NCBI RefSeq assembly: GCF_000711725.1
Contig: NZ_JONP01000009.1
Location: 124,001-188,000, forward strand
Reading direction: 5' to 3'
Origin: Roseomonas aerilata DSM 19363
Lineage (GTDB): Bacteria > Pseudomonadota > Alphaproteobacteria > Acetobacterales > Acetobacteraceae
Length of the DNA: 64,000 bases
The notes beneath the pieces were generated by a model. The model was given only the letters and a program-made list of their open reading frames with translations, was not told where the DNA came from and made no database searches. Positions 8,075-17,233 of this stretch are shown piece after piece. The first letter of the stretch is position 1. Every line of letters begins with the position of its first letter. The position numbers were made by a program, and so were the translations under genes.

Positions 8075-9913
8075 TCAGCCGAGGCTGGCCGCGAAGGCAT
8101 CTGCGACGCGCCGTGCGAAAGCGCCGGGGTCGCGCGGTGCGTCGCCGTCCTGCACGCGGGCAAGGTCCAGCAGCAGGCCCGCCGCATCCGCCAGGGAGGC
8201 CTCGCCTGTGGCTTTGGCCGCGAGGGCACGGACCAGGCTGTGGCGCGGGTTGATCTCGAGCACCGGCAGGCCAGCGCCCAAGCCGCGACCGGCGCGGTTG
8301 AGCAGGCGCTGCATCTGCAGGTCCGGCCCGCCCTCCGCGGCCGCGAGGACGACGGGGCTGCCAACCAGGCGCTCGGTCGCACGTACCTCGGAGACCTGGT
8401 CCTTCAGCGCGTCCTTCAGCAGTGGGAGGAGGCGGGAGACATCGGCGGCCTCCTCAAGCGCGCCCTCCGGCGCCGCGACCTTCGAGAGGTCCACCGCGCC
8501 CTGGGTGACGCTACGGATCGGCTTCTCTTCGAAGCGGTCCAGACGCTCCGGCCAGAAGGCGTCGATCTGGTCTGACAGCAGCAGCACTTCGACGCCGCGG
8601 GCGCGGAAGCCCTCGAGTTGCGGGGAATTGGCCAGAGCCTCTGGTGCGTCGCCGGCGAGGACGTAGATCGCCTCCTGCCCCTCCTTCATGCGGGACACGT
8701 AATCGGCGAGCGATGTCCAGCCCTCCACGGCGGAGGAACGGAAGCGCAGGAGCTGGGCGATATCCTTGCTGTGCTCGGGGCTGTCGAAGAGGCCTTCCTT
8801 CAGCACGGGGCCGAAGTTCTCCCAGAACTTCGCGTAGTCCTCCGCCTCCTTCGCGCGCGCCTTCAACTCGGAGATGACGCGGTTGGTCACGGCGCGGCGG
8901 ATGCGGGCGAGGATGGGGGTGGCCTGCAGCATCTCGCGAGAGACGTTCAGCGGCAGGTCCTCGGTATCAACCACGCCGTGGACGAAGCGCAGCCAATTCG
9001 GCAGCAGCCCGGCCTCGTCGGTGATGAACATGCGGCGGACATGCAGGCGCACGCGGCTCTCGCGCTCGCCCTCCACGGCCTCGAAAGGCTTCATGCCGGG
9101 GATGAAGAGGAGGGCGGTGAAGTCCACCGTGCCCTCGGCCGTCCAGTGCAGCGTCGCCCAGGGCTCGTCAAAGACGTGGCCGAGGTGGCGGTAGAACTCG
9201 GTATAGCTCTCGGCCGTGATCTCGGACTTCGGCTTGCGCCAGAGGGCGGTGCCCTCATTGGCGGGCTCGTCCTTCCCCTCCCGCGCCACGGTGATGGGGA
9301 TGGTGATGTGGTCGGCCCACTTGCGGATCACCGCCTTCAGCCGGAAGGGCTCGAGGTAGTCGGCCGCGTCCTCCTTCAGGTGCAGGACGATGTCGGTGCC
9401 CGGCTCCGCGCGCGTGGCGGGGGAGAGGGTGAAGTCGCCGCGGCCCTCGGAGGCCCAGGTCCAGGCCTCCTCGGCCCCGGCCTTGCGGGAGGTGACCTCG
9501 ACCCGGTCCGCCACCATGAATGCCGAGTAGAAGCCGACGCCGAACTGGCCAATGAGGCTCGGCCGATCGCCGGCCGGAGCTTCCGCCAGGGACTGGGTGA
9601 AGGCGCGAGTGCCGGAGCGGGCGATGGTACCGAGATTGGTCGCCAGCTCGGCCTTGGTCATGCCGACACCGGGGTCGGAGATGGTGAGGGTGCGCCCCTC
9701 CTTGTCCGGCACCACGCGCACGGCGCCGCCCTCGGGCACGGCGGGCACGCCGCCCGTCAAGGCCTCGAAGCGGCGGCGGTCCACGGCGTCGGCCGCGTTG
9801 GCCACCAGCTCGCGCAGGAAGATCTCGCGGTCGGAGTAGAGGGCATGGACCACCAGGTCCAGCAGGCGCCCGACCTCGGCGCCGAATTCGTGGCGCTCCA
9901 CCGTCTCGCTCAC
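8075..9913 (-). CDS. htpG: HSP90-family chaperone HtpG
   Basis: 612 residues, the expected length. The N-terminal GHKL ATPase domain shows [15 protein letters not shown] (the Asn-bearing helix), DPGVGM and [13 protein letters not shown]. The middle domain carries [11 protein letters not shown], the conserved client/ATP-contact segment. The C-terminal dimerisation domain ends about ten residues after a DAFAASLG tail. The GTG at 9913 is preferred: GGAGG lies six bases upstream and the protein then begins [13 protein letters not shown] as in relatives; an in-frame TTG six bases earlier is less likely. Cytosolic stress chaperone; no heat-shock promoter was identified. Confidence 0.96.
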   Translation of the reverse strand: MSETVERHEFGAEVGRLLDLVVHALYSDREIFLRELVANAADAVDRRRFEALTGGVPAVPEGGAVRVVPDKEGRTLTISDPGVGMTKAELATNLGTIARSGTRAFTQSLAEAPAGDRPSLIGQFGVGFYSAFMVADRVEVTSRKAGAEEAWTWASEGRGDFTLSPATRAEPGTDIVLHLKEDAADYLEPFRLKAVIRKWADHITIPITVAREGKDEPANEGTALWRKPKSEITAESYTEFYRHLGHVFDEPWATLHWTAEGTVDFTALLFIPGMKPFEAVEGERESRVRLHVRRMFITDEAGLLPNWLRFVHGVVDTEDLPLNVSREMLQATPILARIRRAVTNRVISELKARAKEAEDYAKFWENFGPVLKEGLFDSPEHSKDIAQLLRFRSSAVEGWTSLADYVSRMKEGQEAIYVLAGDAPEALANSPQLEGFRARGVEVLLLSDQIDAFWPERLDRFEEKPIRSVTQGAVDLSKVAAPEGALEEAADVSRLLPLLKDALKDQVSEVRATERLVGSPVVLAAAEGGPDLQMQRLLNRAGRGLGAGLPVLEINPRHSLVRALAAKATGEASLADAAGLLLDLARVQDGDAPRDPGAFARRVADAFAASLG

Positions 9914-9990
9914 AAGCAACCTCCAGGAAGGGGAAGGGAACTGGCGGCGATATGAAACGGAGGGCGGCCGGCTTCAAGCCCGCGCGAGCG

Positions 9991-10185
9991 CTAGTCCTTG
10001 GAAGGCGGCGGGCCGTTGCCGGGGCTGCCGTCGCCGGGCTCGCCACTCCACTCGTCGGTGATCATGCCCTGCTCCTCGCTGATCTTGTCCAGGGCCTCAC
10101 GGGACGGGGGCCGGGGGATATGACCCCCGGTGGCGGTCTTGCTGTCGAAATCGGCCTTCGGACCTTCGGGCGGTCGTGCGGTCAT
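9991..10185 (-). CDS. small hydrophilic protein of unknown function
   Basis: 64 residues, rich in Pro, Gly, Asp and Glu, with no membrane segment and no cysteine. The evidence that it is real is a full AGGAGG five bases before the ATG, a clean frame, and its position between two minus-strand genes. A central REALDKISEEQGMITDEW stretch is likely helical and the ends look disordered. I do not recognise the family. It lies directly upstream of htpG on the same strand. Confidence 0.6.
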   Translation of the reverse strand: MTARPPEGPKADFDSKTATGGHIPRPPSREALDKISEEQGMITDEWSGEPGDGSPGNGPPPSKD

Positions 10186-10280
10186 GCTGGCCTCCTGCTT
10201 GCCGAGCCCTATTCAACGCGCCGGGGCGGCCGGAGTTCGCGCTGGCGCCTTGATCGGGAGCCGGCACCTCCCTCGCTTGG

Positions 10281-12542
10281 CTAGAGCAGGTCCTCGATGC
10301 GGATCGGCAGTTCGCGGATGCGCCGGCCCGTCGCGTGCCACACCGCGTTGCACACCGCCGCGTTCATGCCGACGATGCCGATCTCGCCCAAGCCCTTGAT
10401 GCCCAGCGGGTTCACGCGGTCGTCCCTCTCCGGCACGAGGATAGCCTCCACCTGCGGCACATCCGCGTTCACGGGGATGAGGTATTCGGAGAGATTGTCG
10501 TTGACGTAGCGGGCCGCGTTCGGGTCGATCTCCGTTGCCTCGTGCAGCGCGGCGCCGATACCCCAGATCATGCCGCCGATGCACTGGCTGTGTGCGGTGA
10601 GCGGGTTGACGATCGTACCCGCCGCGAAGGCGCCGACGGCGCGCGGCACGCGCACCTCGCCCGTGCGGGAATGCACGCGTACCTCCACGAACTGGGCGCC
10701 GAAGGTGTAGGTGGTGGCGTCCTGGCGGCTATGGCCGCGGGACATGGACATCTGGCCGGCATAGGCCTTGCCGATGGACTCCCTCGGCAGGCCCTGGGGG
10801 ATGTTCTCCGCATAGACCTCCAGCACGCCGCCGGTGACGCGCGAGAGGGCCGCCCGCAGGTCCTCCTTCGCGCCGGCAGGGCTCCGCAGTGCGCCTTCCC
10901 GCAGCACGAGTGCCGAGGCATCCTGGCCGCTGAGAGCGCCGTCATTCGTGACGACGGCGGCGAGGGCCAGCTTCTGGCGGATCTCCTCGCACGCCTTGGC
11001 GACGGCGTTGCAGATGCCGGCCGTGTGGCTCGATCCCGCCGCCAGCCCCGCGGCCGGCAGTTCGGAGCCGCCGAGTTCGACCGTGACGTGCTCGATCGGC
11101 AGGCCAAGTCGCTCCGCCGCGGTAATTGCGAGGACGGTGTAGGCGCCGGTGCCGATGTCGTGCGCCGCGATCTGCACGCGCGCACGGCCTTCTGGTGTCA
11201 GCGTCACGCGCACGGCGGCGGGGCCGATATTGGCGGGGTAGGCGGCGCTCGCGCAGCCCCAGCCGACCAGCCAGTCGCCGTCGCGCATGCTGCGCGGCGC
11301 GGGGTCGCGCGACTTCCAACCGAAGCGGGCGCCCGCCTGATCGTAGCACTCCATGAGGGAGCGGGAGCTGTACTCGAGACCCGTGGCCGGGTCCCTCATC
11401 GTGTCGTTGACGCGGCGCAGCTCCACGGGGTCCATCCCGAGTGCCACCGCCAGTTCGTCCATCGCGACTTCCAGCGGGAACATGTAGGGCGTCTCGGGCG
11501 GGGCGCGCATGAAGCCCGGCGTGTTCCGGTCGGCGTGGACGATGTTCACCTTCGTCAGGATGTTCGGGCAGGCATAGACCCGCGCCGTCGTCTCCGTGCC
11601 AGAAACATTGTACTGCGAGGGGCGGGAGGTGACCTCCCACCCCTCGTGGCGCAGGGCCGTCAGCCGGCCGTCGGACGTGGCGCCGAGCTGGATGTGGTGT
11701 CGCGTCTCGGCGCGGTAGGTGACGATGGTGAAGCCTTGGTCACGCGTGGGCACCAGCCGCACGGGCCGGCCGAGGCGCCGCGCGGCGATTGCGATCCAGG
11801 CCGTGCGCGCCGTGATGCCGCCGCGGGAGCCGAATGCGCCGCCGACATAGCGCGAGATGACGTGGATATCGCCCGGCTCGATGTGGAGCTGCTGCGCAAG
11901 GTTGCCGCGCAGGCCGTAGACGAACTGGCTGGGCTCATAGACCGTCAGTTTCGACCCGTTCCAGACGCAAGTGGTGGTGAAGAGCTCGATCGGGTTGTGG
12001 TGCTGTGTCGGCGTGCCGTAGCGGGCATCGACCTTGAACGGCGCGGCGGCGAAGGCGGCCTCGGCGTCGCCGACGTGGTAGTCCTTGTGCTCGCCGGCCT
12101 TGCGGACCTCCTCCTCGGCCCCAGGGCTGCCGAAGGTGGCGGAGGGGCGCTCGGCCTCGTAGTCGACGCGCACCTTGTGAGCGGCCTCGCGAGCTGCCTC
12201 GAAGCTGTCGGCGACCACCACGGCGATGATCTGGCCGTCGTGCCAGACACGGTCGGATTCGAGCGTGGAGGTGGTGTCGCCGCCCGCCATGGGCTTCGGC
12301 TTCTCGGCCTCGCCGCCGACGTTCTCGTGGGTAAGGATGTCCAGCACGCCGGGCACGGCGCGGGCCTGATCCAGATGAAAGCCGCGGATGCGGCCTCGGG
12401 CAATGGAGCTGGTGACAAGGAAGGCGTGGGCTGGATTGGGCACGACTTCGTCGGAAGCGTAGCGGGCGCGTCCCGTAAGCTTCGCGCGGCCGTCGATGCG
12501 GAGGGCGGGCTGGCCGATCATCGTCTGGGTGCCGTCGGGCAT
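10281..12542 (-). CDS. paoC: molybdopterin-binding subunit of a PaoABC-like aldehyde oxidoreductase
   Basis: 753 residues, the usual size of xanthine-oxidase-family large subunits. It shows the N-terminal TGRARYASDEV strand, the cofactor-binding segments GGAFGSRGG and RAPPETPYMFPLE, and near the C-terminus the GLGEIGIVG motif with the catalytic Glu that activates the molybdenum-hydroxyl attack. It would oxidise aldehydes to acids with the two upstream subunits. The ATG at 12542 overlaps nothing and lies two bases after the preceding gene's stop. No signal peptide is present, so it is probably cytoplasmic, unlike the exported E. coli complex. An XdhC/PaoD maturation factor is not in the window. 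Confidence 0.9.
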   Translation of the reverse strand: MPDGTQTMIGQPALRIDGRAKLTGRARYASDEVVPNPAHAFLVTSSIARGRIRGFHLDQARAVPGVLDILTHENVGGEAEKPKPMAGGDTTSTLESDRVWHDGQIIAVVVADSFEAAREAAHKVRVDYEAERPSATFGSPGAEEEVRKAGEHKDYHVGDAEAAFAAAPFKVDARYGTPTQHHNPIELFTTTCVWNGSKLTVYEPSQFVYGLRGNLAQQLHIEPGDIHVISRYVGGAFGSRGGITARTAWIAIAARRLGRPVRLVPTRDQGFTIVTYRAETRHHIQLGATSDGRLTALRHEGWEVTSRPSQYNVSGTETTARVYACPNILTKVNIVHADRNTPGFMRAPPETPYMFPLEVAMDELAVALGMDPVELRRVNDTMRDPATGLEYSSRSLMECYDQAGARFGWKSRDPAPRSMRDGDWLVGWGCASAAYPANIGPAAVRVTLTPEGRARVQIAAHDIGTGAYTVLAITAAERLGLPIEHVTVELGGSELPAAGLAAGSSHTAGICNAVAKACEEIRQKLALAAVVTNDGALSGQDASALVLREGALRSPAGAKEDLRAALSRVTGGVLEVYAENIPQGLPRESIGKAYAGQMSMSRGHSRQDATTYTFGAQFVEVRVHSRTGEVRVPRAVGAFAAGTIVNPLTAHSQCIGGMIWGIGAALHEATEIDPNAARYVNDNLSEYLIPVNADVPQVEAILVPERDDRVNPLGIKGLGEIGIVGMNAAVCNAVWHATGRRIRELPIRIEDLL

Positions 12543-12544
12543 GG

Positions 12545-13558
12545 TCAGACCTCCATCTCGGCGGCTTCGAGCAGGGCGCGCACGAGGGTTCGGCGGCCGA
12601 GCTCCGGCTTGAAGTCGTTCTCCCCGTGGGTGACGGCGCCGGCGAAGGCGGCCTCGGCGGCTTCCTGCGCGGTGGACTCGTCCAGCCGCCGACCCCGCAG
12701 CGCGGCCTCGGCTTCGTGCGAGCGCCACGGCTTCGCGGCGAGGCCGCCCAGGCCGATGCGGGCCTCGCGCACCGTGCCGCCCGCGAGGTCCAGCGCCACA
12801 ACGGCGGAGGCAACGGCGAAGGCGAAGGAGGCGCGGTCACGGACCTTCAGGTAGAGGGAGCGGCCCGTCCAGGGGCCGGCAGGCACGTGGAAATCGGTGA
12901 TCAGCTCGCCCGGGCGCAGGTTCGTCTCGATCTGTGGCGTGTCGCCGGGCAGGCGGTGTAGGTCCTCGAAGGGAATGCGGCGGGAGCCACCCTCGGGCGA
13001 GGCCAGCCCGACCTCGGCGCCGAAGGCCGCGAGGACATTGGCGAAGTCGCCGGGATAGCTCGCGATGCAGGCCTCGCTGACGCCGAGCACCGCGAGCAGG
13101 CGGTTCACCCCCTCCTTGGCCGCGCAGCCGCTGCCGGGGCGGCGCTTGTTGCAGGCATCCCAGCTCGGGTCGCGGAAGTAGTTGCAGCGTGTGCGTTGAA
13201 GCACGTTGCCGGCCAGCGTCGCCATATTCCGCAGCTGCTGGTTGGCGGCCTGCTGGAGCGACTGTGCGATGGCCGGGTAGTCGCTGAGGATCGCCGGGTG
13301 CTCCGCGGCCTCCGCCATATGGGCCAGGGCGCCGAGGCGAAGTCCGGAGGCGTCGGCTTCGATCCCGCCATGGGCGCCCCGCAGCGCTCCGATGTTGATG
13401 AGCGCGGGCGGGTGCATGACACCGATCTTCATCAGGTCGAGCAGGTTCGTGCCGCCGGCCAGGTATTGCGGCGGTGGCGCATCGGGTGCCGCGTGGCGCG
13501 CGCTGGCGGCCAGCGCCGCCTCGGTGCCGCCTGCAGGCTCGTAGTCGAACGGGCGCAT
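12545..13558 (-). CDS. paoB: FAD-binding subunit with [4Fe-4S] insertion, PaoB-like
   Basis: 337 residues. The CoxM/XdhB FAD domain shows YLAGGTNLLDLMKIG and NMATLAGNVLQRTRC. Four cysteines follow in the pattern C-x10-C-NKRRPGSG-C, then a final Cys in SEACIA. That pattern is diagnostic for PaoB/YagS-type subunits, which bind an extra [4Fe-4S] cluster between the FAD and the [2Fe-2S] subunit. The C-terminal CO-dehydrogenase flavoprotein domain has RDRASFAFAVASA. It is encoded between the small and large subunits with only a base or two between stops and starts, so it is clearly one transcription unit. Confidence 0.92.
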   Translation of the reverse strand: MRPFDYEPAGGTEAALAASARHAAPDAPPPQYLAGGTNLLDLMKIGVMHPPALINIGALRGAHGGIEADASGLRLGALAHMAEAAEHPAILSDYPAIAQSLQQAANQQLRNMATLAGNVLQRTRCNYFRDPSWDACNKRRPGSGCAAKEGVNRLLAVLGVSEACIASYPGDFANVLAAFGAEVGLASPEGGSRRIPFEDLHRLPGDTPQIETNLRPGELITDFHVPAGPWTGRSLYLKVRDRASFAFAVASAVVALDLAGGTVREARIGLGGLAAKPWRSHEAEAALRGRRLDESTAQEAAEAAFAGAVTHGENDFKPELGRRTLVRALLEAAEMEV

Positions 13559-13559
13559 C

Positions 13560-14030
13560 TCAGCGGTTCTCCAGCAGCGGCCGGGCTTGGCGGATGGCGG
13601 CGACGATCTTCGGATAGGCGGCGCAGCGGCAGAGATTGCCGCTCATGTATTCCCGGATCTGCTCGTCGGTTTCCGCGTAGCCCTCCTGCACGCAGGCGAT
13701 GGCCGACATGATCTGGCCGGGCGTGCAGTAGCCGCACTGGTAGGCGTCATTCTCGAGGAAGGCCTGCTGCATCGGGTGCAGAGGCTCGTCGTCGCCTGCC
13801 AGCCCCTCGATGGTCGTGATCGCCGCGCCCTCGGCCGCCACGGCGAGGGTGAAGCAGGCGAGGACGCGGCGGCCGTCCATCAGCACCGTGCAGGCGCCGC
13901 ACTGCCCGAGGTCGCAGCCCTTCTTCGTGCCGGTCAGCTCCAGCCTCTCCCGCAGCGCGTCGAGAAGCGTAGTTCGGACGTCCACAGAGAGCGCGTGCTC
14001 CGTGCCGTTCACCGTCAGGCGGATGTCCAT
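13560..14030 (-). CDS. paoA: [2Fe-2S] subunit of the PaoABC-like oxidoreductase
   Basis: 156 residues. The plant-type ferredoxin domain carries KKGCDLGQCGACTVLMDG and a later Cys (about residues 35-75). The helical second domain carries CGYCTPGQIMSA and NLCRCAAYPKI, giving eight cysteines for two [2Fe-2S] clusters. It passes electrons from the molybdenum centre to the flavin subunit. E. coli PaoA has a long Tat signal; this protein starts directly with MDIRLTVNGTEH and so is predicted to be cytoplasmic. It is the first gene of the minus-strand three-gene operon. Confidence 0.93.
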   Translation of the reverse strand: MDIRLTVNGTEHALSVDVRTTLLDALRERLELTGTKKGCDLGQCGACTVLMDGRRVLACFTLAVAAEGAAITTIEGLAGDDEPLHPMQQAFLENDAYQCGYCTPGQIMSAIACVQEGYAETDEQIREYMSGNLCRCAAYPKIVAAIRQARPLLENR

Positions 14031-14155
14031 GGGCGCTCCTGGGGCTGGTCTGCCGGCGGCGCGACGGCCAGGCTGCCGGGCGGCGCGCCTACCGAACCAC
14101 CGGAGGGGTGCGGCAGTTGCGGGCCGTTCCGTTCAGGCGAACAACGGGCGTCGCG

Positions 14156-14842
14156 CTACAGTGCCGCCAGGGCCGCCGCAGCCTCGGCGAGGGAGGACGC
14201 CGTGATGTCGGGCGTCCGCATGGTCGGGGGAAAGGGCCGCTCGCCCGAGACATAGGCAGCGGTCAGCCCGGCGGCCTTGGCGCCCTGGATGTCCCAGGGA
14301 TGCACGGCCACCAGGGCCAGCCGGCCGGGATCCAGCCCGGCGCGCTCGGCGGCGCGGGCATACACCTCGCGTCGGGGCTTGAAGAGCTTTACCTCCTCGA
14401 CGGAGACGATCTCCTCGACGAGGTCCGCGAGCCCCGCGCCCTCCAGCAGGGCCCGGGTAGAGGCGGCCGCCCCGTTGCTGAGGGCGATGATGCGCATCCC
14501 GGCCCGGGAGACGGTGCCGAAGGCCTCCCGCGCGTCGTAGCGCGCGGGCAGGCTCTTCATGCGCTCCATCAGCAGGGCCTTGGTCTCGGGGGCAGGGGAG
14601 AGGCCCTGTTCGCCCAGCACCTCCTCCAGGGCGCCCGACAGCACCTCCGTGAAGGGGCGAAAATCTCCGGTGGCGGAGAGGGCGAAAGCGTCGCGCAGGG
14701 CGGCAGCGAACCAGCCCTCCAGCCCGGCGGACGGAAGGCCCAACTCCTCGATGGTCGGCCGCAGCGGGTGCAGCGGGAAGACGGTTCCGATGATGTCGAA
14801 GGCCACCGCCTCCGGCCGCGCTGCCTTGCCGAAGCCCAGCAT
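14156..14842 (-). CDS. HAD-superfamily hydrolase, haloacid dehalogenase type II
   Basis: 228 residues. HAD motif I is AFDIIGTVFP with the nucleophile Asp at about residue 16. Motif II is IIALSNG, the motif III lysine is in EEVKLFKPRREVY, and the late segment VAVHPWDIQGAKAAG matches the HPWDxxGA signature of L-2-haloacid dehalogenases. The reaction expected is hydrolytic removal of halide from a 2-haloacid, though some members are general phosphatases. The second motif I Asp typical of phosphatases is replaced by Gly, which favours dehalogenase-type chemistry. It lies 125 bases upstream of the aldehyde oxidoreductase operon on the same strand. Confidence 0.8.
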   Translation of the reverse strand: MLGFGKAARPEAVAFDIIGTVFPLHPLRPTIEELGLPSAGLEGWFAAALRDAFALSATGDFRPFTEVLSGALEEVLGEQGLSPAPETKALLMERMKSLPARYDAREAFGTVSRAGMRIIALSNGAAASTRALLEGAGLADLVEEIVSVEEVKLFKPRREVYARAAERAGLDPGRLALVAVHPWDIQGAKAAGLTAAYVSGERPFPPTMRTPDITASSLAEAAAALAAL

Positions 14843-14903
14843 CCCGGCTCTCCCAGTTGGTTCCGGCTGGGAGAACGGGTGGGCGGGGCCGGCGTTGGCG
14901 GGG

Positions 14904-15323
14904 TTAGTCCAGGGCGCGCACCACCAGCACCGTTCCGTCCACGCCCTCCACGCGCACGAGGGCGCCCGCGGTGGGATGCGTGCCGGCAGCGGGCCGTGCC
15001 GCCCAGTCGCTGTCCCCGATCCGCACGCGCAGGCCAGCCGGGTCGGCGGAGAGCACGCGGCCCTCCCGCCCGGCCAGCCCGGCCTCAGGAGTGTTCAGGC
15101 CTGTCCGCCCGCGGGGACGGTGTCGCAGGCCGAGCGCGACGCCGGCCGCCATCAGGATAAGGAAGATGACAACCGAGGCCGGGAAGCCGGGATCCGCCAC
15201 CAGTCCAACCAGCCCCGTGCCGATTGCCGCCAGCCCCGCCCAGAGAAGGAAGATGCCGGGCAGCACCAGCTCCGCCCCCAGCAGGACGAGGCCGGAGAGG
15301 AGCCAGATCAGCCAGCTGTCCAA
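14904..15323 (-). CDS. NfeD-like membrane protein
   Basis: 139 residues. Two to three hydrophobic segments (about 4-25, 27-46 and 50-67) are followed by a small beta-barrel OB-fold domain with GREGRVLSADPAGLRVRIGD and GALVRVEGVDGTVLVVRAL. This is the short NfeD class (YbbK/YqiJ type) that pairs with SPFH proteins to organise membrane microdomains. Its start overlaps the end of the SPFH gene by 16 bases, so the two are probably translationally coupled. Confidence 0.88.
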   Translation of the reverse strand: MDSWLIWLLSGLVLLGAELVLPGIFLLWAGLAAIGTGLVGLVADPGFPASVVIFLILMAAGVALGLRHRPRGRTGLNTPEAGLAGREGRVLSADPAGLRVRIGDSDWAARPAAGTHPTAGALVRVEGVDGTVLVVRALD

Positions 15324-16327
15324 GGGCTCGCTCCCGTCGGCGGCACAGTGCGCGAGGTGCTTCCGCCTGCGGGCGGCGGGGGCGCGAAGCCCGGTGGCCT
15401 GGGCGGGGCGGGGCCAGGGCGCGCCGGGCCGGGGGACATGCCGCCGCCGGAGCCGTCCCGCAGCAATTCCAGCGCCGCCGCAACCCCGCCCGCAAGGCCG
15501 GAAGCCTCCATCGGCACGATGACGAGGCGAGAGGAGGGACTGGCCGCGATGGCCTGGAAGGCGGCGACATAACCCTGCGCGACGAAGTAGCGCAGCGCAT
15601 CCCCGCCGGCGCCGCTGGCGGCCTCGGCCACCATGCGGGTCGCGGCCGCCTCGGCCTGGGCGGAGCGCTCGCGGGCCTCGGCGTCGCGGAAGGCAGCCTC
15701 GCGCCGGCCCTCGGCCTGCAGGACGAGCGCGGCCTTGGCGCCCTCCGCCTGCACGACCGTCGCGCGCCGCTCCCGCTCGGCGGTCATCTGCAGGTTCATG
15801 GCGCGGATGAGGTTCTCCGGCGGCTCGATCTTGCGGATCTCCACGCGGTTCACCTTCACGCCCCAGGGCTCCGTCGCGCCGTCGAGGGTGACGAGGAGGG
15901 CGGAGTTGATCCGCTCTCGGGAGGAGAGCGTCTGGTCCAGGTCCATCTCGCCGATCACGGAGCGGATATTGGTCATGGAGAGGGCGGTGAGCGCCTGTTG
16001 CAGGTCCTGCACCTGATAGGCCGCTTTCGCCGCGTCCATCACGCGGTAGTAGACGATGCCATCAACGGCGACGGAGGCGTTGTCGCGCGTGATCACCACC
16101 TGCTCGGGGATGTCGAGCACCACCTCCTGCACGTTCATCCGCCGGCCGACGGCGTCCACGTAGGGGATGATGAAGTTCAGCCCGGGTTGGAGAAGGTGCG
16201 TGAAGCGGCCGAAGCGCTCGACCGTCCAGACCTCCCCCTGCGGCACGGTGCGGATCCCCTTCGCCGCGGTGACCACAGCGAGGACGAGGATGACGGCAAA
16301 GACGACAACGGTGCCGGAGACGGGCAT
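15308..16327 (-). CDS. SPFH/band 7 (stomatin-like, QmcA-type) protein
   Basis: 339 residues. One N-terminal membrane anchor (about 5-24) is followed by the band-7 domain: GEVWTVERFGRFTHLLQPG, NFIIPYVDAVGRRMNVQE, VDGIVYYRVMDAAKAAY and NRVEIRKIEPPENL. An Ala/Glu-rich coiled coil with QAEGAKAALVLQAEG repeats follows (about 185-245), then a Pro/Gly-rich tail of about 55 residues. GGGGGAG lies six bases before the ATG. With NfeD it should form an oligomeric scaffold at the inner membrane, implicated in protease control and membrane-domain organisation in relatives. Confidence 0.93.
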   Translation of the reverse strand: MPVSGTVVVFAVILVLAVVTAAKGIRTVPQGEVWTVERFGRFTHLLQPGLNFIIPYVDAVGRRMNVQEVVLDIPEQVVITRDNASVAVDGIVYYRVMDAAKAAYQVQDLQQALTALSMTNIRSVIGEMDLDQTLSSRERINSALLVTLDGATEPWGVKVNRVEIRKIEPPENLIRAMNLQMTAERERRATVVQAEGAKAALVLQAEGRREAAFRDAEARERSAQAEAAATRMVAEAASGAGGDALRYFVAQGYVAAFQAIAASPSSRLVIVPMEASGLAGGVAAALELLRDGSGGGMSPGPARPGPAPPRPPGFAPPPPAGGSTSRTVPPTGASPWTAG

Positions 16328-16486
16328 GGGCGACTCCCCCTGTGATGGGCCAAAGGCTAGACCGTTTCGCGCCCTGCGGGGGACAAACCCGCGCGGGGTA
16401 CGGCCGGACCGCCAGGGGCAGGGGGACGGCCGGGCAAAGCGGGTGTATCACGGCCCCCCGCGGCACCCGAGCGAGGACGGCATGAC

Positions 16487-17143
16487 GTGTTCGACCTGAC
16501 CCTGAGCTTCGACAACGGCCCTGAGCCCGAGGTGACGCCGCTGGTGCTGGATACGCTGCGGGCGCGCGGGTTGCTGGCAACGTTCTTCGTCCTCGGTCGC
16601 AAGGTGGCCGAGCCTGGCGGCATGGAGCTGGCGCGCCGGGCGCACGCGGAAGGGCACCACATCGGCAACCACACCTGGAACCACGCCACCCCACTCGGCG
16701 AGATTACAGAGCCCGGCGCCGCGGCGGCGGAGATCCGGCGAACGCAGGAGTTGATCGAGCCGCTGGCCCACCCCGACCGGCTGTTCCGGCCCTTCGGCGG
16801 CGGCGGCAACCTCGACCGCCGGTTGCTCAACCCGGAGGCCCTCGAAACGCTGCTGGACGACGGCTTCACCTGCGTGCTGTGGAACGCCGTGCCGCGGGAC
16901 TGGGCGGAGCCGGAGGAATGGTGCGAGAGGGCGCTTGAGCAGTGCGCGAGCCAGCCCTGGACGCTGCTCGTCCTGCACGACCTACCGACCGGGGCCATGG
17001 CGCATCTCGGCCGCTTCCTCGACCTTGCGGCGGACCGGGGCGCGCGGTTCCGGCAGGACTTCCCGCCGGATTGCGTGCCGCTGCGGCGGGGTCATCTCGC
17101 GCACGACATGACCGGCTACGTGACGGCAGGCGCCACCGGCTGA
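16487..17143 (+). CDS. small NodB-type polysaccharide deacetylase
   Basis: 218 residues from a GTG at 16487 preceded by GAGGACGG; the nearby ATG at 16482 is out of frame. The NodB motifs are SFDNGPEP (Asp9-Asn10 in place of the usual Asp-Asp) and HIGNHTWNH with metal ligands His62 and His66, then RPFGGGGN and LLVLHDLPTG. The fold should be a metal-dependent N-deacetylase. The second Asp to Asn change is at the metal-binding residue rather than at the catalytic-base Asp, so activity is possible but not assured. There is no signal peptide, which is unusual for a cell-wall deacetylase and points to a cytoplasmic substrate. Confidence 0.82.
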   Translation: MFDLTLSFDNGPEPEVTPLVLDTLRARGLLATFFVLGRKVAEPGGMELARRAHAEGHHIGNHTWNHATPLGEITEPGAAAAEIRRTQELIEPLAHPDRLFRPFGGGGNLDRRLLNPEALETLLDDGFTCVLWNAVPRDWAEPEEWCERALEQCASQPWTLLVLHDLPTGAMAHLGRFLDLAADRGARFRQDFPPDCVPLRRGHLAHDMTGYVTAGATG

Positions 17144-17233
17144 AGCGCGGCCGGGGAGGGGACGGACGGTGCCGCGCGGCCTATGCTGGCGGTTGCGCGG
17201 CGTCCCCCGGGGATGCCGGGAGGAGGGATCGCC

